DNA of 64,000 nt from Chitinophagales bacterium 33-2 (GTDB taxonomy: Bacteria > Bacteroidota > Bacteroidia > Chitinophagales > Chitinophagaceae), in the NCBI GenBank assembly GCA_002050435.1, contig MWYV01000043.1, positions 39,271 to 103,270 of the forward strand. The letters are read 5' to 3'. Below, piece after piece: positions 36,389 through 43,998 of this stretch (positions are counted from its first letter, which is position 1; the number at the start of each line of letters is the position of its first letter). The position numbers and the translations under genes are program-made. The notes under the pieces were generated by a model. That model saw nothing but the letters and a program-made list of their open reading frames with translations, was not told the origin of the DNA and searched no databases.

Positions 36389-37888
36389 CTACAAGGTATA
36401 TATAGATTTATACTTATACAATAGTGAATTTACGAAATAACTAACATCAAGAGTTTTGCCAGTCACTTCCCTGCACAATTCTTCACTGGTATGAAAACGT
36501 CCTTTTTCATGAATTTCTGTTCTCAACCATTGCAGCAGGTTGATTACCTGACCTTTACTGATCTCGTCTTCCAACGCAGGCATTTGTTTTTTTGCTTCTT
36601 CAAAGAACTGGGCGGCATAAAAGCTTCCAAGGCTGTAGGTAGGAAAATACCCAAAACTGCCATGACTCCAGTGTACATCCTGCAAACTGCCTCTTTTATC
36701 TTCTTTTACTTCAACTCCCAGGAGCTCTTTGTATTGAGCGCCCCAGAATTCAGGTATTTCCCTGGTTTTCAGGCTGCCTTCTACTAATTTTTTTTCCAGC
36801 TGGTAACGGATGAACACATGAAAATGGTAGGTGATCTCGTCGGCCTCGGTGCGTACCATTGAGGACTGCACCTTGTTGATGCCTTTGTAAAAATCTTCCA
36901 GGCCCAACCTCCCCAACTGTTCCGGAAAATGTTTTTGCAGCTCAGGAAAATAATGCTTCCAGAAACCCAGGCTCCTGCCTACATTGTTTTCCCAAAGCCT
37001 GGATTGCGATTCGTGGATACTATAGGAACAGGCTTCTCCAAGTGGCAAACCATAATATTCTGCCAGCAATCCCTGTTCGTATAAAGCATGACCTGCTTCG
37101 TGTATGCAACTCCAGGTCATATTGGCGAAATCGTTTTCATCTACACGGGTCGTTACACGCACATCTGAGGCGCTAAAACTGATACTGAAAGGATGTTCGC
37201 TGATATCCTGCCTGCCCGATTCAAAATCAAAATGCAGTTGTTTTAGTAAATAAAGCCCCCAGTCCCATTGTTGCTGTTTGGGAAAATGCTGATGCAGAAA
37301 ATCGTCCTGTACCTGTGGTGCCGCAGCTATTTTTTGAAGCAGTTCTTTCAATTGTGGTAAGAGGTGATCAAAGCTTTTATCCAGCAGATCAACTGTGCTG
37401 CCTTTTTCAAATTCATCCAGCAATGCATTATAGGGATGGACATCGTAGCCAAGGAGGTCGGCTTCCTGTTTTTTTAGATCCACCAGTTTGGCAAGTTCAG
37501 GTTCAAAAACAGGAAAGGCATTTTGTTTACGTGCCTCCAGCCAGGCATGAAAGGTTTTATTCACCTGGCCCGAAAGTTCTCTTACAAAAGAAGCAGTGTA
37601 TTTTTTACTGCGTTCATAATCTTCCAGGCTTCTTAGAATATTTCTTTTTTCATTTTTCCCCAGGTCTTCTTTTGCAGCAAGGGATTGCAGCAATACTCCA
37701 AAAGAAGCTTCAGTGGCCAGTTCATGGCTGATCTCTGAAAGTGTGCTGATCTGTTGCCCTCGAAAATGGGCACCTCTGGGTGGCATGTGCGTTTCCTGGT
37801 CCCACTGAAGAACGGCACTGGCGCTTTTGACATCTGCGATCTTCTGCATCCGGGTACTGTACGCCTGGTAAAGGTCCTGGGTCTTCAT
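36389..37888 (-). CDS. M32-family metallocarboxypeptidase
   Basis: A 499-residue thermostable-type carboxypeptidase of family M32, which removes C-terminal residues from peptides. The zinc motif HEAGH is at 263-267 in SCIHEAGHALYEQGL, and the third ligand Glu293 lies in SIHESQSRLWEN. The early QWDQETHMPPRG and late EADEITYHFHVFIRYQLEK and FWGAQYKELLG blocks are family marks. No signal peptide, so cytosolic peptide recycling. It is divergent from the NIF3 gene (58-bp gap). Confidence 0.95.
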   Translation of the reverse strand: MKTQDLYQAYSTRMQKIADVKSASAVLQWDQETHMPPRGAHFRGQQISTLSEISHELATEASFGVLLQSLAAKEDLGKNEKRNILRSLEDYERSKKYTASFVRELSGQVNKTFHAWLEARKQNAFPVFEPELAKLVDLKKQEADLLGYDVHPYNALLDEFEKGSTVDLLDKSFDHLLPQLKELLQKIAAAPQVQDDFLHQHFPKQQQWDWGLYLLKQLHFDFESGRQDISEHPFSISFSASDVRVTTRVDENDFANMTWSCIHEAGHALYEQGLLAEYYGLPLGEACSYSIHESQSRLWENNVGRSLGFWKHYFPELQKHFPEQLGRLGLEDFYKGINKVQSSMVRTEADEITYHFHVFIRYQLEKKLVEGSLKTREIPEFWGAQYKELLGVEVKEDKRGSLQDVHWSHGSFGYFPTYSLGSFYAAQFFEEAKKQMPALEDEISKGQVINLLQWLRTEIHEKGRFHTSEELCREVTGKTLDVSYFVNSLLYKYKSIYTL

Positions 37889-37946
37889 CCCGCAAAACTA
37901 AGCTGCTGTTTCCAGAATTCACCGGTCATTTCCCTAACTTCCTTCC

Positions 37947-39047
37947 ATGAAAATGATCGATCTGATTGAGGCAATAGAATATTTTGCTGCTCCTGAATTG
38001 CAGGAAGATTATGACAATGCAGGTTTGCTTACAGGGAATAAGCAATGGGAATGCACAGGTGTTTTGTGTGCGCTCGACGTTACAGAAGCGGTGCTGGATG
38101 AAGCCATTCAAAAAAAAGCCAACCTGGTGGTGGCCCATCACCCGGTAATTTTTAAAGGACTGAAAAGACTGAGCGGATCTTCCATGGTGGAAAGGGTGAT
38201 CATCAAAGCCATCAAACATGATATTGTTATTTATGCTGCCCATACCAACCTGGATAATGTGCTGTTGGGCGTGAGTGGTTTGATGGCGAAGCAACTGGGA
38301 CTGGAAAACATCAAGATCCTTCAGCCTAAAAGGCAGGTGTTGAGAAGATTGGTCACTTTTGCTCCGGAGGAACAAGCGGACGCGGTAAGAAAAGCTTTAT
38401 TTGATGCGGGTGCCGGAAAAATTGGGCGGTACGCCGAATGTAGTTTCAATACCGAAGGCATGGGCACCTTTAAAGCAGAAGAAGGGGCCAACCCTTATGT
38501 TGGAGAAATTGGAAAGCAGCACCAGGAAAAGGAATTGAAGATCGAGATTGTTTTCCCGTTTTACCTGGAAGACCAGATCGTAAAGGCGCTGGTAAAAAAT
38601 CATCCTTATGAAGTGGTGGCTTACGACATCATTACCATGGAAAACATTCACCTGGGCATAGGTGCGGGGGTGATTGGGGATCTTCAGGAAGCTGTTGATG
38701 AAAAGGAATTTCTTTCCCGCGTGCGGGATGTTTTCCAGGTCAGTTCCCTGAAACATACTGCTTTGCGCAACAGGGAAGTAAAAAAAGTAGCGCTTTGTGG
38801 TGGTGCGGGCAGTTTTCTATTAAAACCAGCTATAAATGCCGGTGCTGATGTTTATCTCACCGCCGACATGAAGTACCACGAATTTTTTGAGGCGGATGGA
38901 AAGATCCTGGTGGGCGATCTTGGTCATTATGAAAGTGAACAGTTTACCATCGATCTCCTCCATGACCTTTTGCTGGAAAAATTCCCTACCTTTGCCGTCC
39001 TTAAAACTTCGGTAAATACCAATCCTGTCAGGTATTTTGCAGGATAG
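37947..39047 (+). CDS. NIF3-family dinuclear metal protein
   Basis: A 366-residue NIF3/DUF34 protein. Metal-binding blocks include VVAHHPVIFKGLKRL, AAHTNLDNV near the front, and GDLGHYESEQF near the end. The insertion between about 135 and 235 matches the PII-like domain of the longer YqfO-type members. Family members are often labelled GTP cyclohydrolase I type 2, but their true job is unsettled. It is followed 49 bp later by a coiled-coil zinc-ribbon gene, a pairing seen in many bacteria. Confidence 0.93.
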   Translation: MKMIDLIEAIEYFAAPELQEDYDNAGLLTGNKQWECTGVLCALDVTEAVLDEAIQKKANLVVAHHPVIFKGLKRLSGSSMVERVIIKAIKHDIVIYAAHTNLDNVLLGVSGLMAKQLGLENIKILQPKRQVLRRLVTFAPEEQADAVRKALFDAGAGKIGRYAECSFNTEGMGTFKAEEGANPYVGEIGKQHQEKELKIEIVFPFYLEDQIVKALVKNHPYEVVAYDIITMENIHLGIGAGVIGDLQEAVDEKEFLSRVRDVFQVSSLKHTALRNREVKKVALCGGAGSFLLKPAINAGADVYLTADMKYHEFFEADGKILVGDLGHYESEQFTIDLLHDLLLEKFPTFAVLKTSVNTNPVRYFAG

Positions 39048-39096
39048 GATCCTGGAGGTTAAACCGGAATTGTACAACACAAACTATAAATTAAAA

Positions 39097-39852
39097 ATGG
39101 CCAACGTAAAAGAATATTCAGTTGAAGAAAAACTGAACTCCCTTGTAAAACTTCAAAAAGTAGAATCCAAACTTGATGAAATTAAAGTGCTGAAAGGTGA
39201 ACTTCCGATCGAGGTGGCCGACCTTGAAGATGAGATCCAGGGATTACATGCGCGCCAGCTCCGGATAGAAGAAGAGATCAATGGGATCACTGAATTCATG
39301 GAGCAGAAAAAAGAAGCCATTAAGGAAGCACAGGCCATGGTAAAAAAATACGAGTCTCAAAGCGAGAACGTAAAGAACAACCGTGAGTTTGAAGCCATCA
39401 ACAAAGAAATCGAATCGCAGCAGCTGGAGATCAAGCTTTGCGAAAAACATATTAAGGATGCTAATGAGGAAGTGGCTGAAAAAGTAGGGGCACTTGAAAA
39501 AGCCAAAAAAGCAATTGCTGGCAAAGAATCTATTTTAAGTGGAAAGAAAGGAGAACTTGAAAAGATCATCTCCACTACCGAAAAAGAAGAAAAACATTTT
39601 AATGAAATGGCTGCGGATGCCAAATCTCATGTTGATCCAAGATTGCTGACCAGCTACGAAAAAATCAGGAAAAATTACCGTAATGGCCTGGCGGTAGTTC
39701 CGGTAGAAAGGGATGCCTGCGGCGGATGTTTTTATTCGATTCCTCCTCAAAAGCAAAGCGAGATCAAGCAACGGAAGAAAGTTATGGTTTGCGAAAACTG
39801 TGGCCGTATCCTTATTGATTCTGATCTTACAGATACCGTTGAAATTAAATAA
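39097..39852 (+). CDS. coiled-coil protein with C4 zinc ribbon (DUF164/CdsZ type)
   Basis: A 251-residue protein: a long antiparallel coiled coil (about 10-190, rich in Lys and Glu) followed by a C4 zinc ribbon (DACGGCFYSIPPQ and VMVCENCGRI). Family members may bind nucleic acid; the role is not settled. I use ATG at 39097, where the family N-terminus MANVKEYSVEEKL begins; the frame is open to 39037, which overlaps nif3. A strong hairpin terminator follows at 39893. Confidence 0.9.
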   Translation: MANVKEYSVEEKLNSLVKLQKVESKLDEIKVLKGELPIEVADLEDEIQGLHARQLRIEEEINGITEFMEQKKEAIKEAQAMVKKYESQSENVKNNREFEAINKEIESQQLEIKLCEKHIKDANEEVAEKVGALEKAKKAIAGKESILSGKKGELEKIISTTEKEEKHFNEMAADAKSHVDPRLLTSYEKIRKNYRNGLAVVPVERDACGGCFYSIPPQKQSEIKQRKKVMVCENCGRILIDSDLTDTVEIK

Positions 39853-39892
39853 TTGAAGTCCGGGCCTCGGTGCCATCTTTAAATATTATTGT

Positions 39893-39917
39893 AACGCCAG
39901 GGATTCCTGGCGTTTTC
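39893..39917 (+). terminator. rho-independent terminator after the NIF3/zinc-ribbon pair
   Basis: AACGCCAGG at 39893-39901 pairs perfectly with CCTGGCGTT at 39906-39914 around a GATT loop, followed by TTC and an ATTTT stretch. Confidence 0.8.
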
Positions 39918-39984
39918 ATTTTGTAAAAACGGTTGTTGAGCGAAAGAAGCAACGGGCCTCAAAAAATTTCATTTATTTTGTTTT

Positions 39985-41643
39985 ATGCTCACCCGGTTGT
40001 CCATTCGCAATTATGCCATCATCGATCAGTTGGAGATCGATCTTTCCAACCATCTCAGCATCATTACTGGCGAAACTGGTGCGGGTAAATCCATCATCGT
40101 AGGCGCCCTGGGTCTGATCCTCGGACAACGTGCAGAAACGGCTGTTCTTAAAAATAAAGATCAGAAATGCATAGTTGAAGGTTATTTTCTTACAGAGACA
40201 AAACAGGAAAAAATCATGACTTTTTTAAAAGATCATGAGCTGGATGTGCACGAGGAAATTGTTGTAAGAAGAGAGATCGCACCCAATGGAAAATCAAGGG
40301 CTTTTATTAATGATACCCCGGTCAATCTTTCACAACTGAATGCACTCAGCAGCCTACTGGTAGATCTGCACCAGCAGTTTGACACGCTCGATCTTGGACA
40401 AAGCGATTTTCAAAGAGCAGTGATCGATGCGCTGGCCGGCAATCATAGTGCGCTGGCGCAATATCATACAGTATATAAGGAATTGGCTGAGCTCAAAAAC
40501 AAACTCCGGTTGCTGAAGCAACAGAAAACCGAATTCAATAAGGAATTTGATTACCACCAATTCCAGTTCAATGAACTGGAAGAAGCCAATTTTGAACCCG
40601 GGGAACTGGAAAAGCTGGACGCGGAATTGAAAATGATCACGAATGCCGAAGGGATCAACAAGGCTTTGGAGAAAGCGCTTTATGAACTGGATGAAGGGGA
40701 GGCGCCTGTGTTGTTGAAACTGAAACAGGTGATCGCGCAGTTCCATCCATACCAGTCTATGCTGCCTGGTCTTTCAGAACTGGAACACCGACTGAATTCG
40801 GCTTACATTGAATTACAGGATATTTCAGGGGAAGCCTCCTCATTAAAAGATAAGATCAGTTTTGATGAAAACGCAGCAGAGAAGATAAATGAAAGAATGT
40901 CGGCAGGTTACAGGTTGCTGAAAAAGCACGGTGTTAAAACAACTGATGATCTCATTGAAATAAAAACAGCGCTGGAAAAAAAGCTGCAGGATGTATTGAA
41001 TATCGACGAAACCATAGACACTACAGAAACGGCATACAATAAACTGTTTGCGGCCATTACTGAAAAGGCTTCAGCGATATCTGCAAAGCGAAAAGCGATT
41101 ATAAAACCACTGGAACAACAGGTCAATCAAATGCTGGTGCAGGTAGGCATGCCGAATGCCAGGATCAAAGTGGACATCACTGCGGCAGGGTTGAATGCCT
41201 TCGGTGCAGATGAAATTGCCCTGCTGTTTGATGCGAATAAAAGCAATCATTTCCAGCCTTTGCGTAAGGTCGCCAGCGGTGGGGAACTGAGTCGGCTGAT
41301 GTTATGTATCAAATCTCTGGTGGCCACTTCCATGGATATGCCCACACTCATTTTTGATGAAATTGATACGGGTATTTCGGGTGAGGCTGCCAAACAGGTG
41401 GGCGTGATCATGAAAGCATTATCCAGTGCCAGGCAGGTGATCTGTATTACCCATCAGCCCCAGATCGCCGGAAAGGCCGATGCGCATTATTTTGTGTATA
41501 AAGAAGTGAAAAATGATATGGTTAGCACCGGCGTGCGTTTGCTGAATAAGGATGAAAGAATTGTGGCCATAGCCAGGATGCTTAGTGGGGAAAAGCCCAC
41601 CGCGGCAGCATTGGAAAACGCCAGAGAAATGATTATGAACTGA
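39985..41643 (+). CDS. recN: DNA repair protein RecN
   Basis: SMC-like double-strand-break repair ATPase of 552 residues. Walker A GETGAGKS is at 29-36, coiled-coil arms span about 150-370, the ABC signature is GGELSRLMLCIK, and Walker B is LIFDEIDTGISGEAAKQVG, followed by the H-loop CITHQPQIAGKAD. Length is typical. Its stop overlaps the ATG of a 60-residue membrane protein (TGATG), and fabI follows, so these may form one transcript. Confidence 0.96.
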   Translation: MLTRLSIRNYAIIDQLEIDLSNHLSIITGETGAGKSIIVGALGLILGQRAETAVLKNKDQKCIVEGYFLTETKQEKIMTFLKDHELDVHEEIVVRREIAPNGKSRAFINDTPVNLSQLNALSSLLVDLHQQFDTLDLGQSDFQRAVIDALAGNHSALAQYHTVYKELAELKNKLRLLKQQKTEFNKEFDYHQFQFNELEEANFEPGELEKLDAELKMITNAEGINKALEKALYELDEGEAPVLLKLKQVIAQFHPYQSMLPGLSELEHRLNSAYIELQDISGEASSLKDKISFDENAAEKINERMSAGYRLLKKHGVKTTDDLIEIKTALEKKLQDVLNIDETIDTTETAYNKLFAAITEKASAISAKRKAIIKPLEQQVNQMLVQVGMPNARIKVDITAAGLNAFGADEIALLFDANKSNHFQPLRKVASGGELSRLMLCIKSLVATSMDMPTLIFDEIDTGISGEAAKQVGVIMKALSSARQVICITHQPQIAGKADAHYFVYKEVKNDMVSTGVRLLNKDERIVAIARMLSGEKPTAAALENAREMIMN

Positions 41644-41825
41644 TGGGATTATTGCTATTTATTATTATTGGTGCAGTACCTGCCTATTATATCAACCTGT
41701 TTTTGTTGAAGATCATTCAACCACGACTTTCTTTCGGTCGTTTCCTTTTATATATAGTTTCAGGATTTGCCATGGCTTTCTTCTATACATTTATATTTGT
41801 ATGGTTGACGCTGAAATTCGTTTAG
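41643..41825 (+). CDS. two-helix small membrane protein
   Basis: A 60-residue protein with two hydrophobic helices (about 4-25 and 34-57) and a basic turn between them. The ATG overlaps the recN stop by one base (TGATG), and fabI begins 19 bp after its stop. No family recognised. Overlap and regular codon use argue that it is real. Confidence 0.65.
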   Translation: MGLLLFIIIGAVPAYYINLFLLKIIQPRLSFGRFLLYIVSGFAMAFFYTFIFVWLTLKFV

Positions 41826-41844
41826 CAAAATCAAAAACATCTTT

Positions 41845-42654
41845 ATGTCAAATAATTTGTTAGCTGGGAAAAAGGGAATCATATTTGGAGCGCTGGATGA
41901 AAAATCCATTGCATGGAAAACGGCAATGAAGTGTCACGAACAAGGGGCGCAGATCGTTTTGTCAAACGCCCCTGTTGCTTTACGTATGGGGGAGATCAAT
42001 AAACTGGCTGAAGCCGTACAGGCACCGGTGATTGGCGCTGATGTGACCAGCATGGACGACCTTAAAAATCTTTTCGGAGGTTCACAAAAACATTTTGGTG
42101 GTGGTGTTGATTTCATACTGCATTCCATTGGCATGAGCCTGAATGTGCGCAAGGGAAAACATTATACCGATATCAATTATGAATGGAACCAGAAATCGCT
42201 GGATATATCTGCCATGAGCCTCCATCGTGTTTTACGAACGGCCTGGGAAATGGACGCACTGAACGAATGGGGCAGCGTGGTTGGACTCACCTACATAGCA
42301 GCGCAAAGGGTTTTTCCTGATTATAATGAAATGGCGGATGCCAAGGCCCTGCTGGAAAGTATTGCCCGGAGTTTTGGATACCATTATGGTGTAAAGAAAA
42401 AAGTCAGGGTGAATACCATCTCTCAATCGCCTACACGTACCACCGCGGGCAGTGGTGTTAAGGGGTTTGATGCTTTCATTGATTATGCAGAAAAAATGAG
42501 CCCGCTCGGAAATGCCACCGCGGAAGACTGTGCGAATTATTGTGCTTTCATGTTCAGTGATATGTCGAGGTATATTACCATGCAAAATCTTTTTCACGAT
42601 GGTGGGTTTAGTTTCACCGGTGTGAGTGAAGCGGTAATTGATACGATTAAGTAG
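41845..42654 (+). CDS. fabI: enoyl-[acyl-carrier-protein] reductase
   Basis: FabI, the NADH-dependent last step of each fatty-acid elongation cycle and the target of triclosan. A short-chain dehydrogenase fold of 269 residues: cofactor loop GKKGIIFGALDEKSIAW, HSIGMS near residue 93, and the catalytic Tyr150, Tyr160 and Lys167 with the same spacing as E. coli Tyr146, Tyr156 and Lys163 (LTYIAAQRVFPDYNEMADAK). The NAD-binding QSPTRT block and C-terminal FHDGGFSF are also kept. Confidence 0.97.
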   Translation: MSNNLLAGKKGIIFGALDEKSIAWKTAMKCHEQGAQIVLSNAPVALRMGEINKLAEAVQAPVIGADVTSMDDLKNLFGGSQKHFGGGVDFILHSIGMSLNVRKGKHYTDINYEWNQKSLDISAMSLHRVLRTAWEMDALNEWGSVVGLTYIAAQRVFPDYNEMADAKALLESIARSFGYHYGVKKKVRVNTISQSPTRTTAGSGVKGFDAFIDYAEKMSPLGNATAEDCANYCAFMFSDMSRYITMQNLFHDGGFSFTGVSEAVIDTIK

Positions 42655-42658
42655 GCTC

Positions 42659-42772
42659 TCCGGTTTTAGTTTTGAACCTTAATATTTGGACTTTAATTAT
42701 TTGGACTTTAAGATTTGACTTTAAGATTTGTCTTTAGGATTTGAATTTTAAGATTTGAATTTTAAGATTTGA
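42659..42772. repeat. tandem TTTAAGATTTGA-type repeat
   Basis: About seven units of 13-15 bases related to GACTTTAAGATTT, some with small changes, stand in a row just after fabI. It runs directly into a CCACGGAG-type block at 42773. Confidence 0.65.
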
Positions 42773-42970
42773 ACCACGGAGTCACGGAGAACACAAAGAA
42801 ACACAGAGGCATGCTGTACGTCCTTTGCGAGGAGGTACGACGAAGCAATCCCCCTTAACTCTCAAACCTCAAACCTCTCAAACCCTCAAACCTAACTCAA
42901 ACCCTCCTCTCTACCGAAAAAGCAATTTTGAATTTTTGCCGCGAAGGCGCGAAGCAATCCCCGACGAAGC
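42773..42970. repeat. CCACGGAG and CTCAAACC mosaic, intergenic
   Basis: A GAACCACGGAGTCACGGAGA block (42771-42812), then TGCGAGGAGGTACGACGAAGCAATCC, then a CTCAAACC run (42858-42906), then GCGAAGGCGCGAAGCAATCC. Each is one of several word types seen repeatedly between 42.6 and 54.2 kb. No gene is supported in this stretch. Confidence 0.6.
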
Positions 42971-42999
42971 AAAAAAAGAAAGGCCCCTTAATCGGGGCC
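42971..42999 (-). terminator. rho-independent terminator for the sigma factor gene
   Basis: On the minus strand GGCCCC pairs with GGGGCC around a GATTAA loop and is followed by a T-rich run (TTTCTTTTTTTGC). It lies about 120 bases after the sigma factor stop. Confidence 0.75.
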
Positions 43000-43007
43000 A
43001 GTTAGTC

Positions 43008-43061
43008 GTCATCCTTATTCAACCGCCTACGGCAAGCAGGTAGTGAGAGAATAAGAATGAC
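43008..43061. repeat. 13-bp stem, 28-base loop inverted repeat
   Basis: GTCATCCTTATTC at 43008-43020 pairs with GAATAAGAATGAC at 43049-43061 with one mismatch (a G-U pair in RNA on one strand). It sits between the sigma factor stop and its terminator, so it would lie in the 3' untranslated end. Confidence 0.6.
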
Positions 43062-43118
43062 ATGTATTTTACCTGGGGCAGGTTATATTTTTAAAAAGTT
43101 CAAGGTACAAGGTACAAG

Positions 43119-43700
43119 TTACAGCGCAATTTGCTTCTGCATCATCATTTTTCTCAGGTTGATCAAACCATACCGCATACGCCCAAGCGCGGTATTGATA
43201 CTGCAGTTGGTAACCGCAGCAATTTCTTTGAAACTCATGTCTCCAAAATGCCTGAGGATGATCACCTCGCGCTGGTCTTCTGGTAAAAGATCCAGCATTT
43301 CCCTCACACGGCAATGGCTCTGGTGCTTAATCAGTTTATCTTCCGCACTGTCTTCCGTAAAATTAAGGACTTCAAAAATATCCTGCTCCTCACTATTCCG
43401 GATCACAGGCGTTCTTTTTACTTTACGAAAATGATCCACGCAAAGATTGTGTGCTATACGCATGGCCCAGGGTAAAAACTTCCCTTCTTCAGTGTAGCGG
43501 CCACCGCGGATGGTATCAATAATTCTGATAAAAACATCCTGGAAAATATCTTCGGCAAGATACTTGTCTTTAACCAGGAAATAAATGGAGGTGTAAAGCT
43601 TTTCCTTATGACGCAATACAAGGACCTCCAATGCGTTTACATTACCTGAGGTGAACGATTGGACAAGCTCGTTGTCTGACAGTTTGGATAATAAATTCAT
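43119..43700 (-). CDS. ECF-type RNA polymerase sigma-70 factor
   Basis: A 193-residue extracytoplasmic-function sigma factor. Region 2 has ALEVLVLRHKEKLYTSIYF and AEDIFQDVFIRII (the minus-10 binding helix), then FLPWAMRIAHNLCVDHFRK; region 4 has LLPEDQREVIILRHFGDMSFKEIAAVTNCSINTALGRMRYGLINL, seen in pieces of that order. No anti-sigma (FecR-type) gene lies beside it. A hairpin terminator follows at 42971-42999. It would redirect RNA polymerase to an unknown regulon. Confidence 0.93.
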   Translation of the reverse strand: MNLLSKLSDNELVQSFTSGNVNALEVLVLRHKEKLYTSIYFLVKDKYLAEDIFQDVFIRIIDTIRGGRYTEEGKFLPWAMRIAHNLCVDHFRKVKRTPVIRNSEEQDIFEVLNFTEDSAEDKLIKHQSHCRVREMLDLLPEDQREVIILRHFGDMSFKEIAAVTNCSINTALGRMRYGLINLRKMMMQKQIAL

Positions 43701-43998
43701 AAACTCCTACAGTTTAAGTGGTTCAAGGATATGGACGTGATGTTAACGGTTTTGAAAAAAGAGTAGAAGTTTAAACGATAGGCGAAGTTATTTTTTTAGG
43801 ATTTCAGGATGATAGGCATTGTTGCCTAAAAATAGAATAGTTTTTTCTAATCCGCAACATTTATTGTGTGTTTTTGTGAAGAAGGCGTTAAGAGATACAG
43901 CCAATCCACTAACCCCTCAACCTTAACCCCCTAACCCCTCCCCCCTCTCTCAAAATCAACCCGCTAAACCTTTTAGCATTTTCCTATTTTTGCCCGGC
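43701..43998. other. 298-bp intergenic region before uvrA
   Basis: No gene seen. It holds a C-rich low-complexity run (about 43909-43950: CTAACCCCT-like words) and, at 43985-43992, a TATTTTTG promoter box right before the uvrA start. Confidence 0.5.
43985..43992 (+). promoter_or_regulatory. minus-7 promoter box immediately before uvrA
   Basis: TATTTTTG is an exact match to the Bacteroidota TAnnTTTG element and lies only 6 bases before the ATG at 43999. A transcript from it would have almost no leader. No clear TTTG minus-33 partner is seen. Confidence 0.4.

Noticed and set aside
42825..43043. 72-codon frame
   Set aside because: Lies within simple-sequence repeats and the sigma factor terminator.
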